From an uncultured bacterium (GTDB taxonomy: Bacteria > Bacteroidota > Bacteroidia > Bacteroidales > Bacteroidaceae), in NCBI GenBank assembly GCA_946188155.1, contig CAMHUC010000030.1, positions 1 to 38,616 on the forward strand: a stretch of 38,616 bases of DNA. Direction: 5' to 3'. Below are positions 24,381 through 32,479 of this stretch, piece after piece (the first letter of the stretch is position 1; each line of letters opens with the position of its first letter). Made by a program: the position numbers and the translations under genes. The notes below the pieces were generated by a model. It was given only the letters and a program-made list of their open reading frames with translations. It ran no database searches and was not told where the DNA came from.

Positions 24381-25598
24381 TTAGTAGCTTACGTTTTCTT
24401 TCAGTGACCAGAAGTCTGGCTCTTCGATATATGCACCTTTGTATCTCTCTCTGACGTCGAGCTGGAAGATGTAGGCCCACGCCGTTTGCAGCCTGCCGTC
24501 GCCCGACATCTCGGGGGTCAGCCACTCGCACAGGTACAGGCCTTTGGCAACCATCTGTGCGCAGTCGTCCATGGTGGGGTTCGCTACCCATAGGCGGCTG
24601 TCGCCTCCCGAGTGGCGGTCGAGTGACAGCTCTTCAGAATTGAGGAAGAACCGGTAGTCGCTCGTGTTGAGTGAGCATCCCACGTAGCCTATGACGCGCT
24701 TCTGCGACGTGAGGCAGCGTAGGTTGGTGGGCAGTGCCGACGGCAGGGGGGTGAACAGTCCGCCCATCTCCGTGCTGGCCTGCCGCCGTGCCAGCTCGTA
24801 CTCATACTCTGCCTTCGTGATGGCACGCTGATGCACCAGGCCGCTATATCGGTAATACACCCGCTCGTCGCCCCGGCCGAGGTCGTAGATCTTCATGTCC
24901 TCGATGTGCTGGTCAGCGTAGTTGGTGCTGGCGCCTACAGCTACCGTCGTGCCTGCTGCATCCAGCCACCCGCGTTCGGGAAAGTGGTAGATGTCCTTAT
25001 ACACGGGTTCCATGATGTCTGTGTCGAAATACATGACTGTCTTATAGTCGGGGCGCACCTCCCACGTCTCGTCGTACGTCCACGAGTAGTAGTTAGCCTG
25101 CCCGGGGGCGAAAGGTGTCTCGGGCGTAATGAGCACGTCGATGCTGCTCTGGGGCGTGTCCTGCACACCCCTGACGTCGGCTATCTTCTCCGTGGGCAGC
25201 GGCTTCTGGGGTTCCGACTCATATACCTCGCCGTCGGTCTCGATGTGCAGGTAGTAGTCCACCTCGGGCGACAGCTGGCCCACCTGGCAGGTGTAGCAGC
25301 CGTCGCCGGCCTGCGCGGCATACTGGGAGCCGTCGGTCCCTCGCACGGACAGGCTGGCCCCTGTCACTATCCGGGGGCTGTCGGTGGAGTTGATGGCCTG
25401 CGTGCGCGACAGGGTGAACCGGTTCTGCGCAGAGGAGCATATCGTGCCCTCCACGACCAGCAGGTTGGAGTCGTCGGCGGTGATGTCGGCCTCGTACTCG
25501 TCGATGCAGCCCGTCAGCAGGGAGGCGGCGAAGAGTAAGATGCTCGCACCCGCGCCCCTCCGCGCCCACGCGCCCCCGATAAAACTAATTCTTTTCAT
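24381..25598 (-). CDS. DUF4249 lipoprotein
   Basis: From ATG 25598 (MKRISFIGG) the protein has 405 residues and a lipobox LLTGC with the acylated Cys near 31, so it is membrane-anchored, probably at the outer membrane facing the TonB receptor. The body shows DUF4249 features: LLVVEGTICSSAQNRFTLSRT, ASLSVRGTDG, YYLHIETDGEVYES and a C-terminal FFLNSEELSLDRHS. Residues 7-18 (IGGAWARRGAGA) are an odd Gly/Ala/Arg stretch inside the signal peptide, encoded by a GC-rich repeat. It starts 1 bp after the receptor gene stops. DUF4249 proteins are usual partners of TonB receptors; the ligand is unknown but the operon suggests alpha-glucans. Confidence 0.88.
   Translation of the reverse strand: MKRISFIGGAWARRGAGASILLFAASLLTGCIDEYEADITADDSNLLVVEGTICSSAQNRFTLSRTQAINSTDSPRIVTGASLSVRGTDGSQYAAQAGDGCYTCQVGQLSPEVDYYLHIETDGEVYESEPQKPLPTEKIADVRGVQDTPQSSIDVLITPETPFAPGQANYYSWTYDETWEVRPDYKTVMYFDTDIMEPVYKDIYHFPERGWLDAAGTTVAVGASTNYADQHIEDMKIYDLGRGDERVYYRYSGLVHQRAITKAEYEYELARRQASTEMGGLFTPLPSALPTNLRCLTSQKRVIGYVGCSLNTSDYRFFLNSEELSLDRHSGGDSRLWVANPTMDDCAQMVAKGLYLCEWLTPEMSGDGRLQTAWAYIFQLDVRERYKGAYIEEPDFWSLKENVSY
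25545..25579 (-). repeat. GC-rich repeat inside the DUF4249 signal peptide
   Basis: On the plus strand, near-repeats of CGCGCCCmC run through this stretch. They encode GGAWARRGAGA between the basic start and the hydrophobic core, an unusual makeup for a signal peptide. Confidence 0.6.
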
Positions 25599-25599
25599 G

Positions 25600-28578
25600 C
25601 TAATTGAATCGTATGTTAATTGAGACAAATGGAATGGCCGTGCCGAACACCGACAGCTTGTAGCCCTTGATTTCGTCGCCCTCGTTGACGTAGTAGATGT
25701 TGTAGGCGTTCCGGCGGGCCAGTGCGTTGTACACGCCGAAGGAGAACGACGTGTGCAGGAAGCTGGTCAGCTTGTGAGTAGGCTCGATGTTGAACGCCAG
25801 GTCCAGCCTCAGGTAGTCGGGTATGCGGTAGGTGTTGCGGTCGGTATAGTAGGGCAAGAACTTCTGGTTGTACGTGTCGTAGTACTTCCCGGCGGGCAGC
25901 GTCGTGGGCCGCCCCGTGGCGTAGTTGAAGTTGCTCGACAGACTGTATCTCTCGGTGAACTTCAGGTTCACCACGGCCTTCACCTCGTGCGGGCGGTCGT
26001 ATTCCGAGGGGTACCAGTTGCCGCCGTTCAGGGGCATGGCCACGCGGCTGTCGTCCATGCGCAGCTGTGAGCGTGCGAAGGTGTAGCTCACCCATCCGTT
26101 CACCCTGCCCGTGGGCTTCTTGGCCTGCAGCTCTATGCCGTAGGCGCGGCCCTTGGTGGGTATGACGTCGGTCTCCAGGTGGGGGTTCATCAGCAGCACG
26201 GCGGCACTGCGGTAGTTCAGATAGTCGCTGATGTGCTTGTAGTACACCTCTGCCGAGAACTCGTAGTCCTTGCGCGGCGTCTCGTAGTAGATGCCTGCTG
26301 CCAGCTGCCAGCCCTTCTGTGGCTTGATGTTCAGGTCGGAGAGCTTCCACATGTCGGTAGGCGACATGATGGAGGTGTTCGACACCTTGTGGATGTATTG
26401 CCGCATCGTGTTGAAGCCTGCCTTCAGCGAGAGGTTCTCCCGCAGGGCGTAGCGCGCCGAGAGGCGTACCTCGGGGGCGTGGTAGGTCTTGATGACGCCC
26501 GTCTGCTGGCGCGTCTCGAGCAGTGTCGCCTCCGAGGGCAGCTCGCCGTCGGCATAGTGGTTCACCTCGCGGGGCCCGAGGGCGTTGAACATCGAGTAGC
26601 GCAGGCCGGCCAGTAGCGACAGCTTCTCCGTCAGCTGGTGCTCGTAGTCGATGTAGGCGGCACTCTCCAGGGCCTTCTCCTTCTGCAGCTGCCGGGCGGC
26701 TATGCGCGACTGCTGGCCCACGGGCTCGTAGGTGCCGGCCTGCACGTTGTAGTGTTGCACGGAGAGACCGTAGTTGAGTGTCTGCTGCTCCGTGAGGCGG
26801 TGACGGATGTGGAGCTTGCCCCACAGCTGGTCGATGCCGAAGCTCAGCCGTGCCGCCATCGTGGGCGTCTTACGGTCCTCGTTGTAGTAGTCGTAGTGGT
26901 CGGCACCGGCGGTCAGCGTGGCCGTCAGCTTGTCGCTCACGATGGAGCGCCACTCTGCCGAGAGGTTGCGGTTCTGGTAGCCGTAGTTGTCCTCCGAGCT
27001 GAACGAGAACTTGTCCTTACTCCAGTAGCCGTAGAGCTTCAGGCGGTGCTTGCTATTGAGCTTCCATGTCAGTGCGCCGCCCAGGTCGAAGAAGTTGGCC
27101 GTGCCGTCGCGGTAGCCGCTCTTCTCGGGCAGCTTCTTGAGCATCCAGTCGCTGTAGGTGGTGCGACCGTTGAGCAGCAGCGACACGTGGTCCCTGACGA
27201 TGGGGATCTCCAGGTTGGCCTTGCTGGTGAGCGCACCGATGCTGGCTGAGCCTGTCAGCTTCTGCATGTTGGCCTCCTTCGACGCCACGCGCAGCACGCT
27301 GCTGATCCTGCCGCCGTATTCCGCCGGGATGCTCGACTTGAACAGCTCCACATCCTCCACGGCGTCGGAGTTGAACGAGGTGAACAGGCCGAACAGGTGC
27401 GACGGGTTGTACACCGTGCCGCCATTGAACAGGATCAGGTTCTGGTCGGTAGCCCCGCCGCGCACATTGTAGCCACTGGAGGCCTCGCCCACGGTGGTCA
27501 CGCCGGGCAGGGTGAGCACTATCTTCATGATGTCCGACTCGCCGAAGGCCGAGGGGATGTTCTTCAGTACCTGGGGCTTGAACTTCTCCGAGCCCATCAC
27601 CAGGTTGTCAACGGCCGACTGCCGGCCTCCCACGACGACGATCTCTGCCAGCTCCTGGTCGTCGGCGATGCTCGCCCGGGCCTTCTTCATGCCCGGCACC
27701 ACGTACACCTTCGTATGCTTCGACCCCGCAGTCCCTATCGTGTCGCTGTCGAGTACGGGGATGCCGGTCACGAGCAGGGAGTCGTTTACATGGGTGGTTT
27801 TTAGAGGGGAGGGGTGAGAGGGGAGAGGTGAGAGGATAGACTCTTCCCTTGCGACTGCCGCAGAATCTATTCTCTCACCTCTTACATCTCCCCTCTCCCC
27901 ACTCAAAGGCACGATGCTCCCCACCAGCATCGCCAGGCTAAGCTCGCGCTTGCTCTTTGAGAAGGAGAGGTGGTTCTGCTTCGCATAGCGCTTGAGCTGC
28001 TTCTTCTGCTCAGGGAAGAGCTTCGCCACGTCGGAGGCACGCCTGACGTGGCGAAGCGTGCCGTCGGGGGTGACCAGCGTGTAGTGCTCCGCGCTGCTGA
28101 GGGTCTTCTGGAACTTCTTGCTGTCGAACACGCTCTCGCCGCTATATACCTTCCACTCCGTGTGGTACAGCCGCACACCGTTCGTCCGCCCGTCGCACAG
28201 CAGGTAGGCGTAGCGCGTCGAGTCCTCAGGGTCGTGTACATAGCGGTGGCCGTCCATCTCGAACCAGTCCACGTACGTCTGCTCCGGCAGGCAGAAGGTG
28301 TTGCCCACGGGCGAGAGCACCACTACCTGCTGCTTCAGCTGGTCGAAGCGCAGGCTGACGCCGTCGTACACCACGCCGTGGTAGCTGATGCGACCCTTGT
28401 AGGTGTTGGGCGTTCCTTTATAGTAGGGCACGTCGTGCCACAGCCACGACTCGTACTGCGGCTCCACGGCTCCCACGTATAGACGGGCAAAGTCGGAAGC
28501 CGAGGGAAAATATCCCTGACCTCCGACATGCTGCACGGCCATAGCCATACAGGCCGATATCAACAAAATCCTTTTCAC
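25600..28578 (-). CDS. TonB-dependent outer-membrane receptor with unusual N-terminal domain
   Basis: A 992-residue receptor with a signal peptide (about 1-20). Residues 25-222 form a domain not normally found here: YYKGTPNTYKGRISYHGVVYDGV, FDQLKQQVVVL and a basic end SDVAKLFPEQKKQLKRYAKQNHLSF. Stand-alone secreted proteins of this look exist in Bacteroidetes. Residues about 225-261 are an insertion encoded by a DNA hairpin. The plug (about 305-450) has MKIVLTLPGVTTVGEASSGYNVRGG, NLILFNGGTVYNPSHLFGLF and EYGGRISSVLRV. The rest is a beta-barrel ending in an aromatic-type terminal strand (FVSINIRFN). It lies 8 bp downstream of an alpha-amylase gene and 1 bp before a DUF4249 lipoprotein. It is not SusC-like: no DUF4480/CarboxypepD start and no SusD partner. 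Confidence 0.93.
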   Translation of the reverse strand: MKRILLISACMAMAVQHVGGQGYFPSASDFARLYVGAVEPQYESWLWHDVPYYKGTPNTYKGRISYHGVVYDGVSLRFDQLKQQVVVLSPVGNTFCLPEQTYVDWFEMDGHRYVHDPEDSTRYAYLLCDGRTNGVRLYHTEWKVYSGESVFDSKKFQKTLSSAEHYTLVTPDGTLRHVRRASDVAKLFPEQKKQLKRYAKQNHLSFSKSKRELSLAMLVGSIVPLSGERGDVRGERIDSAAVAREESILSPLPSHPSPLKTTHVNDSLLVTGIPVLDSDTIGTAGSKHTKVYVVPGMKKARASIADDQELAEIVVVGGRQSAVDNLVMGSEKFKPQVLKNIPSAFGESDIMKIVLTLPGVTTVGEASSGYNVRGGATDQNLILFNGGTVYNPSHLFGLFTSFNSDAVEDVELFKSSIPAEYGGRISSVLRVASKEANMQKLTGSASIGALTSKANLEIPIVRDHVSLLLNGRTTYSDWMLKKLPEKSGYRDGTANFFDLGGALTWKLNSKHRLKLYGYWSKDKFSFSSEDNYGYQNRNLSAEWRSIVSDKLTATLTAGADHYDYYNEDRKTPTMAARLSFGIDQLWGKLHIRHRLTEQQTLNYGLSVQHYNVQAGTYEPVGQQSRIAARQLQKEKALESAAYIDYEHQLTEKLSLLAGLRYSMFNALGPREVNHYADGELPSEATLLETRQQTGVIKTYHAPEVRLSARYALRENLSLKAGFNTMRQYIHKVSNTSIMSPTDMWKLSDLNIKPQKGWQLAAGIYYETPRKDYEFSAEVYYKHISDYLNYRSAAVLLMNPHLETDVIPTKGRAYGIELQAKKPTGRVNGWVSYTFARSQLRMDDSRVAMPLNGGNWYPSEYDRPHEVKAVVNLKFTERYSLSSNFNYATGRPTTLPAGKYYDTYNQKFLPYYTDRNTYRIPDYLRLDLAFNIEPTHKLTSFLHTSFSFGVYNALARRNAYNIYYVNEGDEIKGYKLSVFGTAIPFVSINIRFN
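27806..27900. repeat. in-frame 38-bp inverted repeat in the receptor gene
   Basis: A purine-rich left arm (27806-27843; GGGGAGGGGTGAGAGG...) and a pyrimidine-rich right arm (27863-27900) match at about 31 of 38 positions, around a 19-nt loop. It encodes residues about 225-261 (SGERGDVRGERI ... SPLPSHPSPL), between the N-terminal domain and the plug. Confidence 0.88.
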
Positions 28579-28586
28579 TCTGTGTC

Positions 28587-30626
28587 TTATCTGATTACGA
28601 ACTTCTTCCCTCCGCTGATGTAGACTCCCGGCCTGGCGGGCTTCACTACCCGGCGCCCCTGGAGGTCAAAGCATTTACTATTTACGGATTTACGATTTGC
28701 GATTTGGTTGATGCCCGTGGGCGTGATGGTGCGCTGCAGGCCCTTCTCGTTGTAGTAGCCGCCCAAGGTGAAGCTGAGGTCGGCGGTCTGCGGCGTACCG
28801 TTGTTGCTGAAGATGATCTTCGCCGGCCTCGTGGCGGCGGAGTTGTTCTGCTTCGTGCCGTCCCACGTCCATTTCCACACCAGGTTGCCGTTGTCGGCCG
28901 TGCCCAGCAGCTCGCAGCCCGTGCCGGGCCAGCTGCCGCCGGTGAAGTTGTCCGAAGGAGCGTCGGTCCACGCCCAGCAGTAGACGGTCTTCGTCCACGA
29001 TGCCGGGGCTTCGAAGAAGGCGCACACCTCGCCCTCACGGTAGGTGCAGTCGGCCGCGGGCAGCTGCTCCGGCTCCTCGTAGGTGTAGGTGTTGCGCAGC
29101 ACGCTGGTGGTGCCTGCCGCCGTGATGAGGGCCACGGTCAGCGTGGTGGTCTTGTCGATGTGGAGCTTCGTGCCGCTGGCTGCCTCGGTGCCGTTGCCGG
29201 CCGAGGGCTCGCTGCCGTCGGTGGTGTACACCAGCTTGTATTCCGGCTGGTCGGTGACGGCGGTCAGCGTCACGTCGAAAGGCTCTGTAAACACGCCGGC
29301 AGCGCGGTCGGTGAACGGCGTGTTGAGCTTCTTGGAAAGGTAGTACTTATACTTATATCCGCTGAGCACCTCCTGCCAGTCGCTCTCCGAGGGCACGTAG
29401 CCGTTAGTATTGTTGCCCACGATGACCAGCAGCCGGTTCTCGTCGCCGGTCTTGACGACGTTGGCGTAGTAGTCCTTGTTGCTGCGCATGTTGGTGTAGC
29501 TGCTCATGTTGGTGATGCCGGCCAGGCGGCGGGCCTGGATCATGGCCTTGATCTGCTGCCGGTAGGCCTGCCAGTGGGTCAGGAACACGCAGGGCGTGCC
29601 GGGCATGGCCAGCAGATAGGCGTTGGCGGCCAGCGTGTCCTTCGTGATGGGGTCCTGGGCGGCGTTCGAGCGGCGCTCCGTGTCGTGGTTCTCCACGAAG
29701 GTCACGGCCCACTGGCGGTAGCTGCCCTGCTCGTAGTCCTTGCTCACCAGCGGCCAGTTGCCCTCGTTCTGCTTGCCCAGCTGGCTCCAGTCGTTCTTGT
29801 TGATGGCGTTGCGCACGGTGTAGCGGAACTGGAAGTCGAAGGCGGCTGAGGTCTTGCCCGTGCCGTCGATCCACCGGCGGATGGTGTTCGTGCCGTCCCA
29901 GCACTCGCCAACGGAGTACTGCGGCTTGGCCTCCTCGTTATACATCTTCGTGTACTCGGCGCCGTAGCCCTTCACCATGTCGTAGCGGAAGCCGGTGTAG
30001 CCCAGGTCGCTGAGCAGGAAGTGGAGGTAGGCCTTCACATTCTCCTGCACGTTCTCGCTCTTGTGGTCCAGGTCGCGCATGCCGTCCCACCCCTCGCCGG
30101 TGTCCTTGTTGGGGCCCACCTGGTGGCCGTTGCGGGCGGCCTCGTCGTCGGCGCAGATGTCGTTGTAGGTCAGCTGATAGGTCACCCCGTTGTAGGTCTC
30201 GGCGGGGAAGTCGGTCCAGGTGGACACGTTGCGGCGGTGGTTGACCACCACGTCGGCGATGGTGCCGATGCCTTTCGCCTTGAAGGTCTTGATCAGCTGC
30301 CGCAGCTGGGCCTCCGTGCCGAAGGAGCTGTTGTAGTTCTCAAACCAGTACAGGTCGTCGTAGCCCATCGACTTGCCGCCGCAGTTGCCGCTCTGCGGTA
30401 TCCACACCAGGTCGAACGAGCCGCTCAGGTCGTCGGCCTGTTTCTCGAGCGTGCTCCACTGCGAGTCCTCATACGAGTCCCAGTAGAAGCCCTGCAGCAT
30501 CACGCCGCCGTAGTTCTGCGGCCACCCCTGCGCCTGCGCAGTGGATAGTGAACAGTGAATAGCGAACAGTACTGCCGCGAGTACTGCCATGAGTCTTGCC
30601 CCCCGTCTTGTTATATTCCGTGTCAT
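28587..30626 (-). CDS. secreted alpha-amylase (GH13) with starch-binding module
   Basis: A 679-residue alpha-1,4-glucan hydrolase. Signal peptide 1-32 (ending TAQAQ). The GH13 barrel (about 38-420) contains ADVVVNHRR, nucleophile D216 in GFRYDMVKG, acid/base E241 in SVGECWDG and D315 in VENHDTE. A chitobiase-type beta domain follows (about 455-530, YTTDGSEPSAG). A module like CBM26 (about 535-620) has VCAFFEAPASW and YCWAWTDAP. The end (CFDLQGRRVVKPARPGVYI.GGKKFVI) looks like a short surface-sorting tail. Two short in-frame DNA repeats occur, one in the signal peptide (residues 19-30) and one just before the tail (640-651). It is in line with a GH13 lipoprotein gene upstream and a TonB receptor 8 bp downstream. 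Confidence 0.95.
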   Translation of the reverse strand: MTRNITRRGARLMAVLAAVLFAIHCSLSTAQAQGWPQNYGGVMLQGFYWDSYEDSQWSTLEKQADDLSGSFDLVWIPQSGNCGGKSMGYDDLYWFENYNSSFGTEAQLRQLIKTFKAKGIGTIADVVVNHRRNVSTWTDFPAETYNGVTYQLTYNDICADDEAARNGHQVGPNKDTGEGWDGMRDLDHKSENVQENVKAYLHFLLSDLGYTGFRYDMVKGYGAEYTKMYNEEAKPQYSVGECWDGTNTIRRWIDGTGKTSAAFDFQFRYTVRNAINKNDWSQLGKQNEGNWPLVSKDYEQGSYRQWAVTFVENHDTERRSNAAQDPITKDTLAANAYLLAMPGTPCVFLTHWQAYRQQIKAMIQARRLAGITNMSSYTNMRSNKDYYANVVKTGDENRLLVIVGNNTNGYVPSESDWQEVLSGYKYKYYLSKKLNTPFTDRAAGVFTEPFDVTLTAVTDQPEYKLVYTTDGSEPSAGNGTEAASGTKLHIDKTTTLTVALITAAGTTSVLRNTYTYEEPEQLPAADCTYREGEVCAFFEAPASWTKTVYCWAWTDAPSDNFTGGSWPGTGCELLGTADNGNLVWKWTWDGTKQNNSAATRPAKIIFSNNGTPQTADLSFTLGGYYNEKGLQRTITPTGINQIANRKSVNSKCFDLQGRRVVKPARPGVYISGGKKFVIR
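28672..28707 (-). repeat. in-frame TTTACGATTTGCGA repeat near the amylase C-terminus
   Basis: Near-copies of ATTTACG (ATTTACT, ATTTACG, ATTTGCG) on the plus strand encode IANRKSVNSK, joining the starch-binding module to the terminal tail. Confidence 0.65.
30538..30571 (-). repeat. in-frame ATTCACTGTTCACT repeat in the amylase signal peptide
   Basis: On the coding strand the DNA reads as imperfect 8-bp units (GTTCGCTA, TTCACTGT, TCACTATC) and encodes FAIHCSLSTA, the hydrophobic end of the signal peptide. Confidence 0.65.
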
Positions 30627-30633
30627 TATAAAA

Positions 30634-30797
30634 TTCGTTTAATTCGTTAAATTCGTTGTCGAAAGAATCCTCTCTGTCGAAAGTAAATTCGTTTAATCCG
30701 TTAAATTCGTTGTCGTAAGAATCCTCGTTATCGAGAAGAAATTCGTTTAATTCGTTAAATTCGTTGTCGAAAAGAATCCTCGTTGTCGAAAAGAATC
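30634..30797. repeat. three tandem 54-bp repeats between the two GH13 genes
   Basis: Copies start at 30634, 30688 and 30742 with TTCGTTTAATYCGTTAAATT, followed by CGTTGTCGWAAGAATCCTC. The first two are exactly 54 bp; the third is slightly longer. Each also contains sub-repeats of AAATTCGTT. The array fills the 182-bp gap. No TAnnTTTG box was found in it on the coding strand, which favours read-through from the upstream GH13 gene. Confidence 0.92.
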
Positions 30798-30808
30798 CGT
30801 GTCGAGAA

Positions 30809-32137
30809 TTATTGTCTCAGTATCAGGTACTCGAAGGGCTTGAGCGTAATCACCTTCTCCAAGTCGATGTCGCGGTTGCCCATCAAGTCAGTTCCCTCGC
30901 GCTTCACCCACGGTTGCGGCACGCTGACAGTCTTTTCCTCGTTCCGCACGTTCACCAGTATCAGGAACCGGTCCCGCTCGTCGCTCTTCTCCACCATCAG
31001 CACGTCGTTGTCGGCCCACGTCGTCAGCCGTCCCTTTCGCAGGGCCGGGTACTCGTTGTACAGGCCGATGAGCGCCTTGTACTCCTGCCAGATGTCCGGC
31101 TTTGCCGTCCAGTCCACGGGCACGTACCGGAAGAAGTTGATAGGCTCGGGATATCCCACCTCCTGCGAGCCGTAGATGAGTGCTCCCCCGTGGGGGAAGA
31201 TGCTGGCCACGTAGGCCGCCATGGCCCCGCGGTCGTTGGTGAATTGCACGCAGGGCTCCGTCTCCGTGGCGTGGTCGTGGTTGGTGGTGAAGCGCAGCTT
31301 CACCTTCCCGGCGGGCAGACTGTCGTACTCGGCCTTGTCGGCCTTGATGAGGTCGGAGGCCGGTGCGCCGCCGAACACCTTCACCAGCTCGTCCTTGTAG
31401 TCCCACCCGTAGTTCATGTCGAAGCCGCCCACGGTGAAGTTGTCCGTGTTCTTGCCCTCGGCCAGCATCACGATTCGGCGCGGGGCGGCCGCCTGGCGCA
31501 GCGTGTCGATGGCCTCACGCCAGAAGTCGGCGGGCACGCCGTCGGCCACGTCGCAGCGGAAGCCGTCGATGCCCACGTCCTTGATCCAGAACAGCATGGC
31601 GTCGGTCATCGCCGAGCGCATCTCCCGGTTGTCATAGTTCAGGTCGGCCACGTCCTCCCAGTTCCAGGGCTGCGGACAGACGATGGTGTCGGCCATAGCG
31701 TCGCGCGTGTACCACTCCGGGTGCTGCTTCACCCACGGGTGGTCCCATGCCGTGTGGTTGGCCACCCAGTCGAGTATGATGCCCATGCCTCGGCGGTGGC
31801 ACGAGTCGGCCAGCGCCTTCAGGTCGTCGATGGTGCCGAACTCCGGGGCGATGGCCTTGTAGTCGCTGATGCAGTAGGGCGAGTTCTTGCCCTTCTCGAT
31901 GCCGATGGGGTAGATGGGCATCACCCACAGCATGTTCACACCCAGGTCGCTGATGGAGTCGATGCGACGGGCCACGGCCTTGAGCGACTGCTCCGGCGCA
32001 AACACGCGGGGGTTCACCTGATACATGGCGATGTCCTCCACAGCTGGCAGCTCGAAGGCTTCCTGCCGTGCCTCCTGAGCCGGACGGCAGCCGATGATGG
32101 CTGCCACGATGACGATGGGTAATAGTAATTTCTTCAT
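30809..32137 (-). CDS. GH13 alpha-amylase family lipoprotein
   Basis: A 442-residue GH13 enzyme anchored as a lipoprotein: lipobox AAIIGC with acylated Cys17. The barrel shows YQVNPRVF, ILDWVANHTAWDHPW, nucleophile D196 in DGFRCDVADG, acid/base E227 in VMLAEGKN and D288 in TTNHDHATE. A short C-terminal beta domain (about 365-442) ends in TLKPFEYLILRQ. Lacking the extra domains of SusG (which is much larger), it probably acts on soluble malto-oligosaccharides in the periplasm or at the surface. It is the first gene of the minus-strand unit leading to the second amylase, receptor and DUF4249 genes. Confidence 0.94.
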   Translation of the reverse strand: MKKLLLPIVIVAAIIGCRPAQEARQEAFELPAVEDIAMYQVNPRVFAPEQSLKAVARRIDSISDLGVNMLWVMPIYPIGIEKGKNSPYCISDYKAIAPEFGTIDDLKALADSCHRRGMGIILDWVANHTAWDHPWVKQHPEWYTRDAMADTIVCPQPWNWEDVADLNYDNREMRSAMTDAMLFWIKDVGIDGFRCDVADGVPADFWREAIDTLRQAAAPRRIVMLAEGKNTDNFTVGGFDMNYGWDYKDELVKVFGGAPASDLIKADKAEYDSLPAGKVKLRFTTNHDHATETEPCVQFTNDRGAMAAYVASIFPHGGALIYGSQEVGYPEPINFFRYVPVDWTAKPDIWQEYKALIGLYNEYPALRKGRLTTWADNDVLMVEKSDERDRFLILVNVRNEEKTVSVPQPWVKREGTDLMGNRDIDLEKVITLKPFEYLILRQ

Positions 32138-32166
32138 AAATTGTCAGTTCATGTCATTTCCTGGTG

Positions 32167-32174
32167 CAAAGGTA
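32167..32174 (-). promoter_or_regulatory. -7 box of the GH13/TonB unit
   Basis: TACCTTTG on the minus strand, 30 bp before the GH13 lipoprotein ATG. The -33 region is weak (a TTGC lies 24 bp away), which could mean an activator is needed. Confidence 0.55.
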
Positions 32175-32405
32175 AGAAAAAATCTGTATACTGGTGCAGC
32201 AATAGTCTATAAACATGTCGGTTACGCTGCGCAAACGGTTGCATGGGGTCGGGGGGCGAGGGGTGGGAGACACGGTGGATGCATCGCTCACCAGTTCGTT
32301 CAGCTGCTGTAGCGATATACTTTTACGTGGCAGGCAATGGAATTCTCAAGTAAAAAAAGCAAAAACACTTTGCCGTTTCCTCAAAATCTATAGTCCTGAA
32401 ACAAT
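32175..32405. other. intergenic stretch without recognised gene
   Basis: Between the GH13 promoter and the HU gene's terminators. A plus-strand open frame spans it, but its composition (Arg/Ser/Cys-rich, crossing two terminators) does not look coding. Nothing else recognised. Confidence 0.5.
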
Positions 32406-32433
32406 CACACAGAGGGCAAAAACCCTCTGTGTG
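32406..32433 (-). terminator. second hairpin downstream of the HU gene
   Basis: A perfect 11-bp stem CACACAGAGGG / CCCTCTGTGTG with a 6-nt loop. On the minus strand it is followed by ATTGTTTC. Back-up terminator for the HU gene. Confidence 0.65.
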
Positions 32434-32440
32434 CTCAAAA

Positions 32441-32462
32441 GCGGCGGACAGATGTCCGCTGC
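32441..32462 (-). terminator. terminator of the HU gene
   Basis: Stem GCAGCGGACA / TGTCCGCCGC (one wobble, loop of 2 in the ideal pairing) followed on the minus strand by TTTTG, 18 bp after the HU stop codon. Confidence 0.75.
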
Positions 32463-32479
32463 TGAGACTGGTAGGCCGT

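Noticed and set aside
28704..32122. Plus-strand open frames of 381 and 452 codons (28704-29849 and 30764-32122)
   Set aside because: Both are antisense to the two GH13 genes, whose catalytic residues are intact; the products are His/Val/Arg-rich with no recognisable motif.
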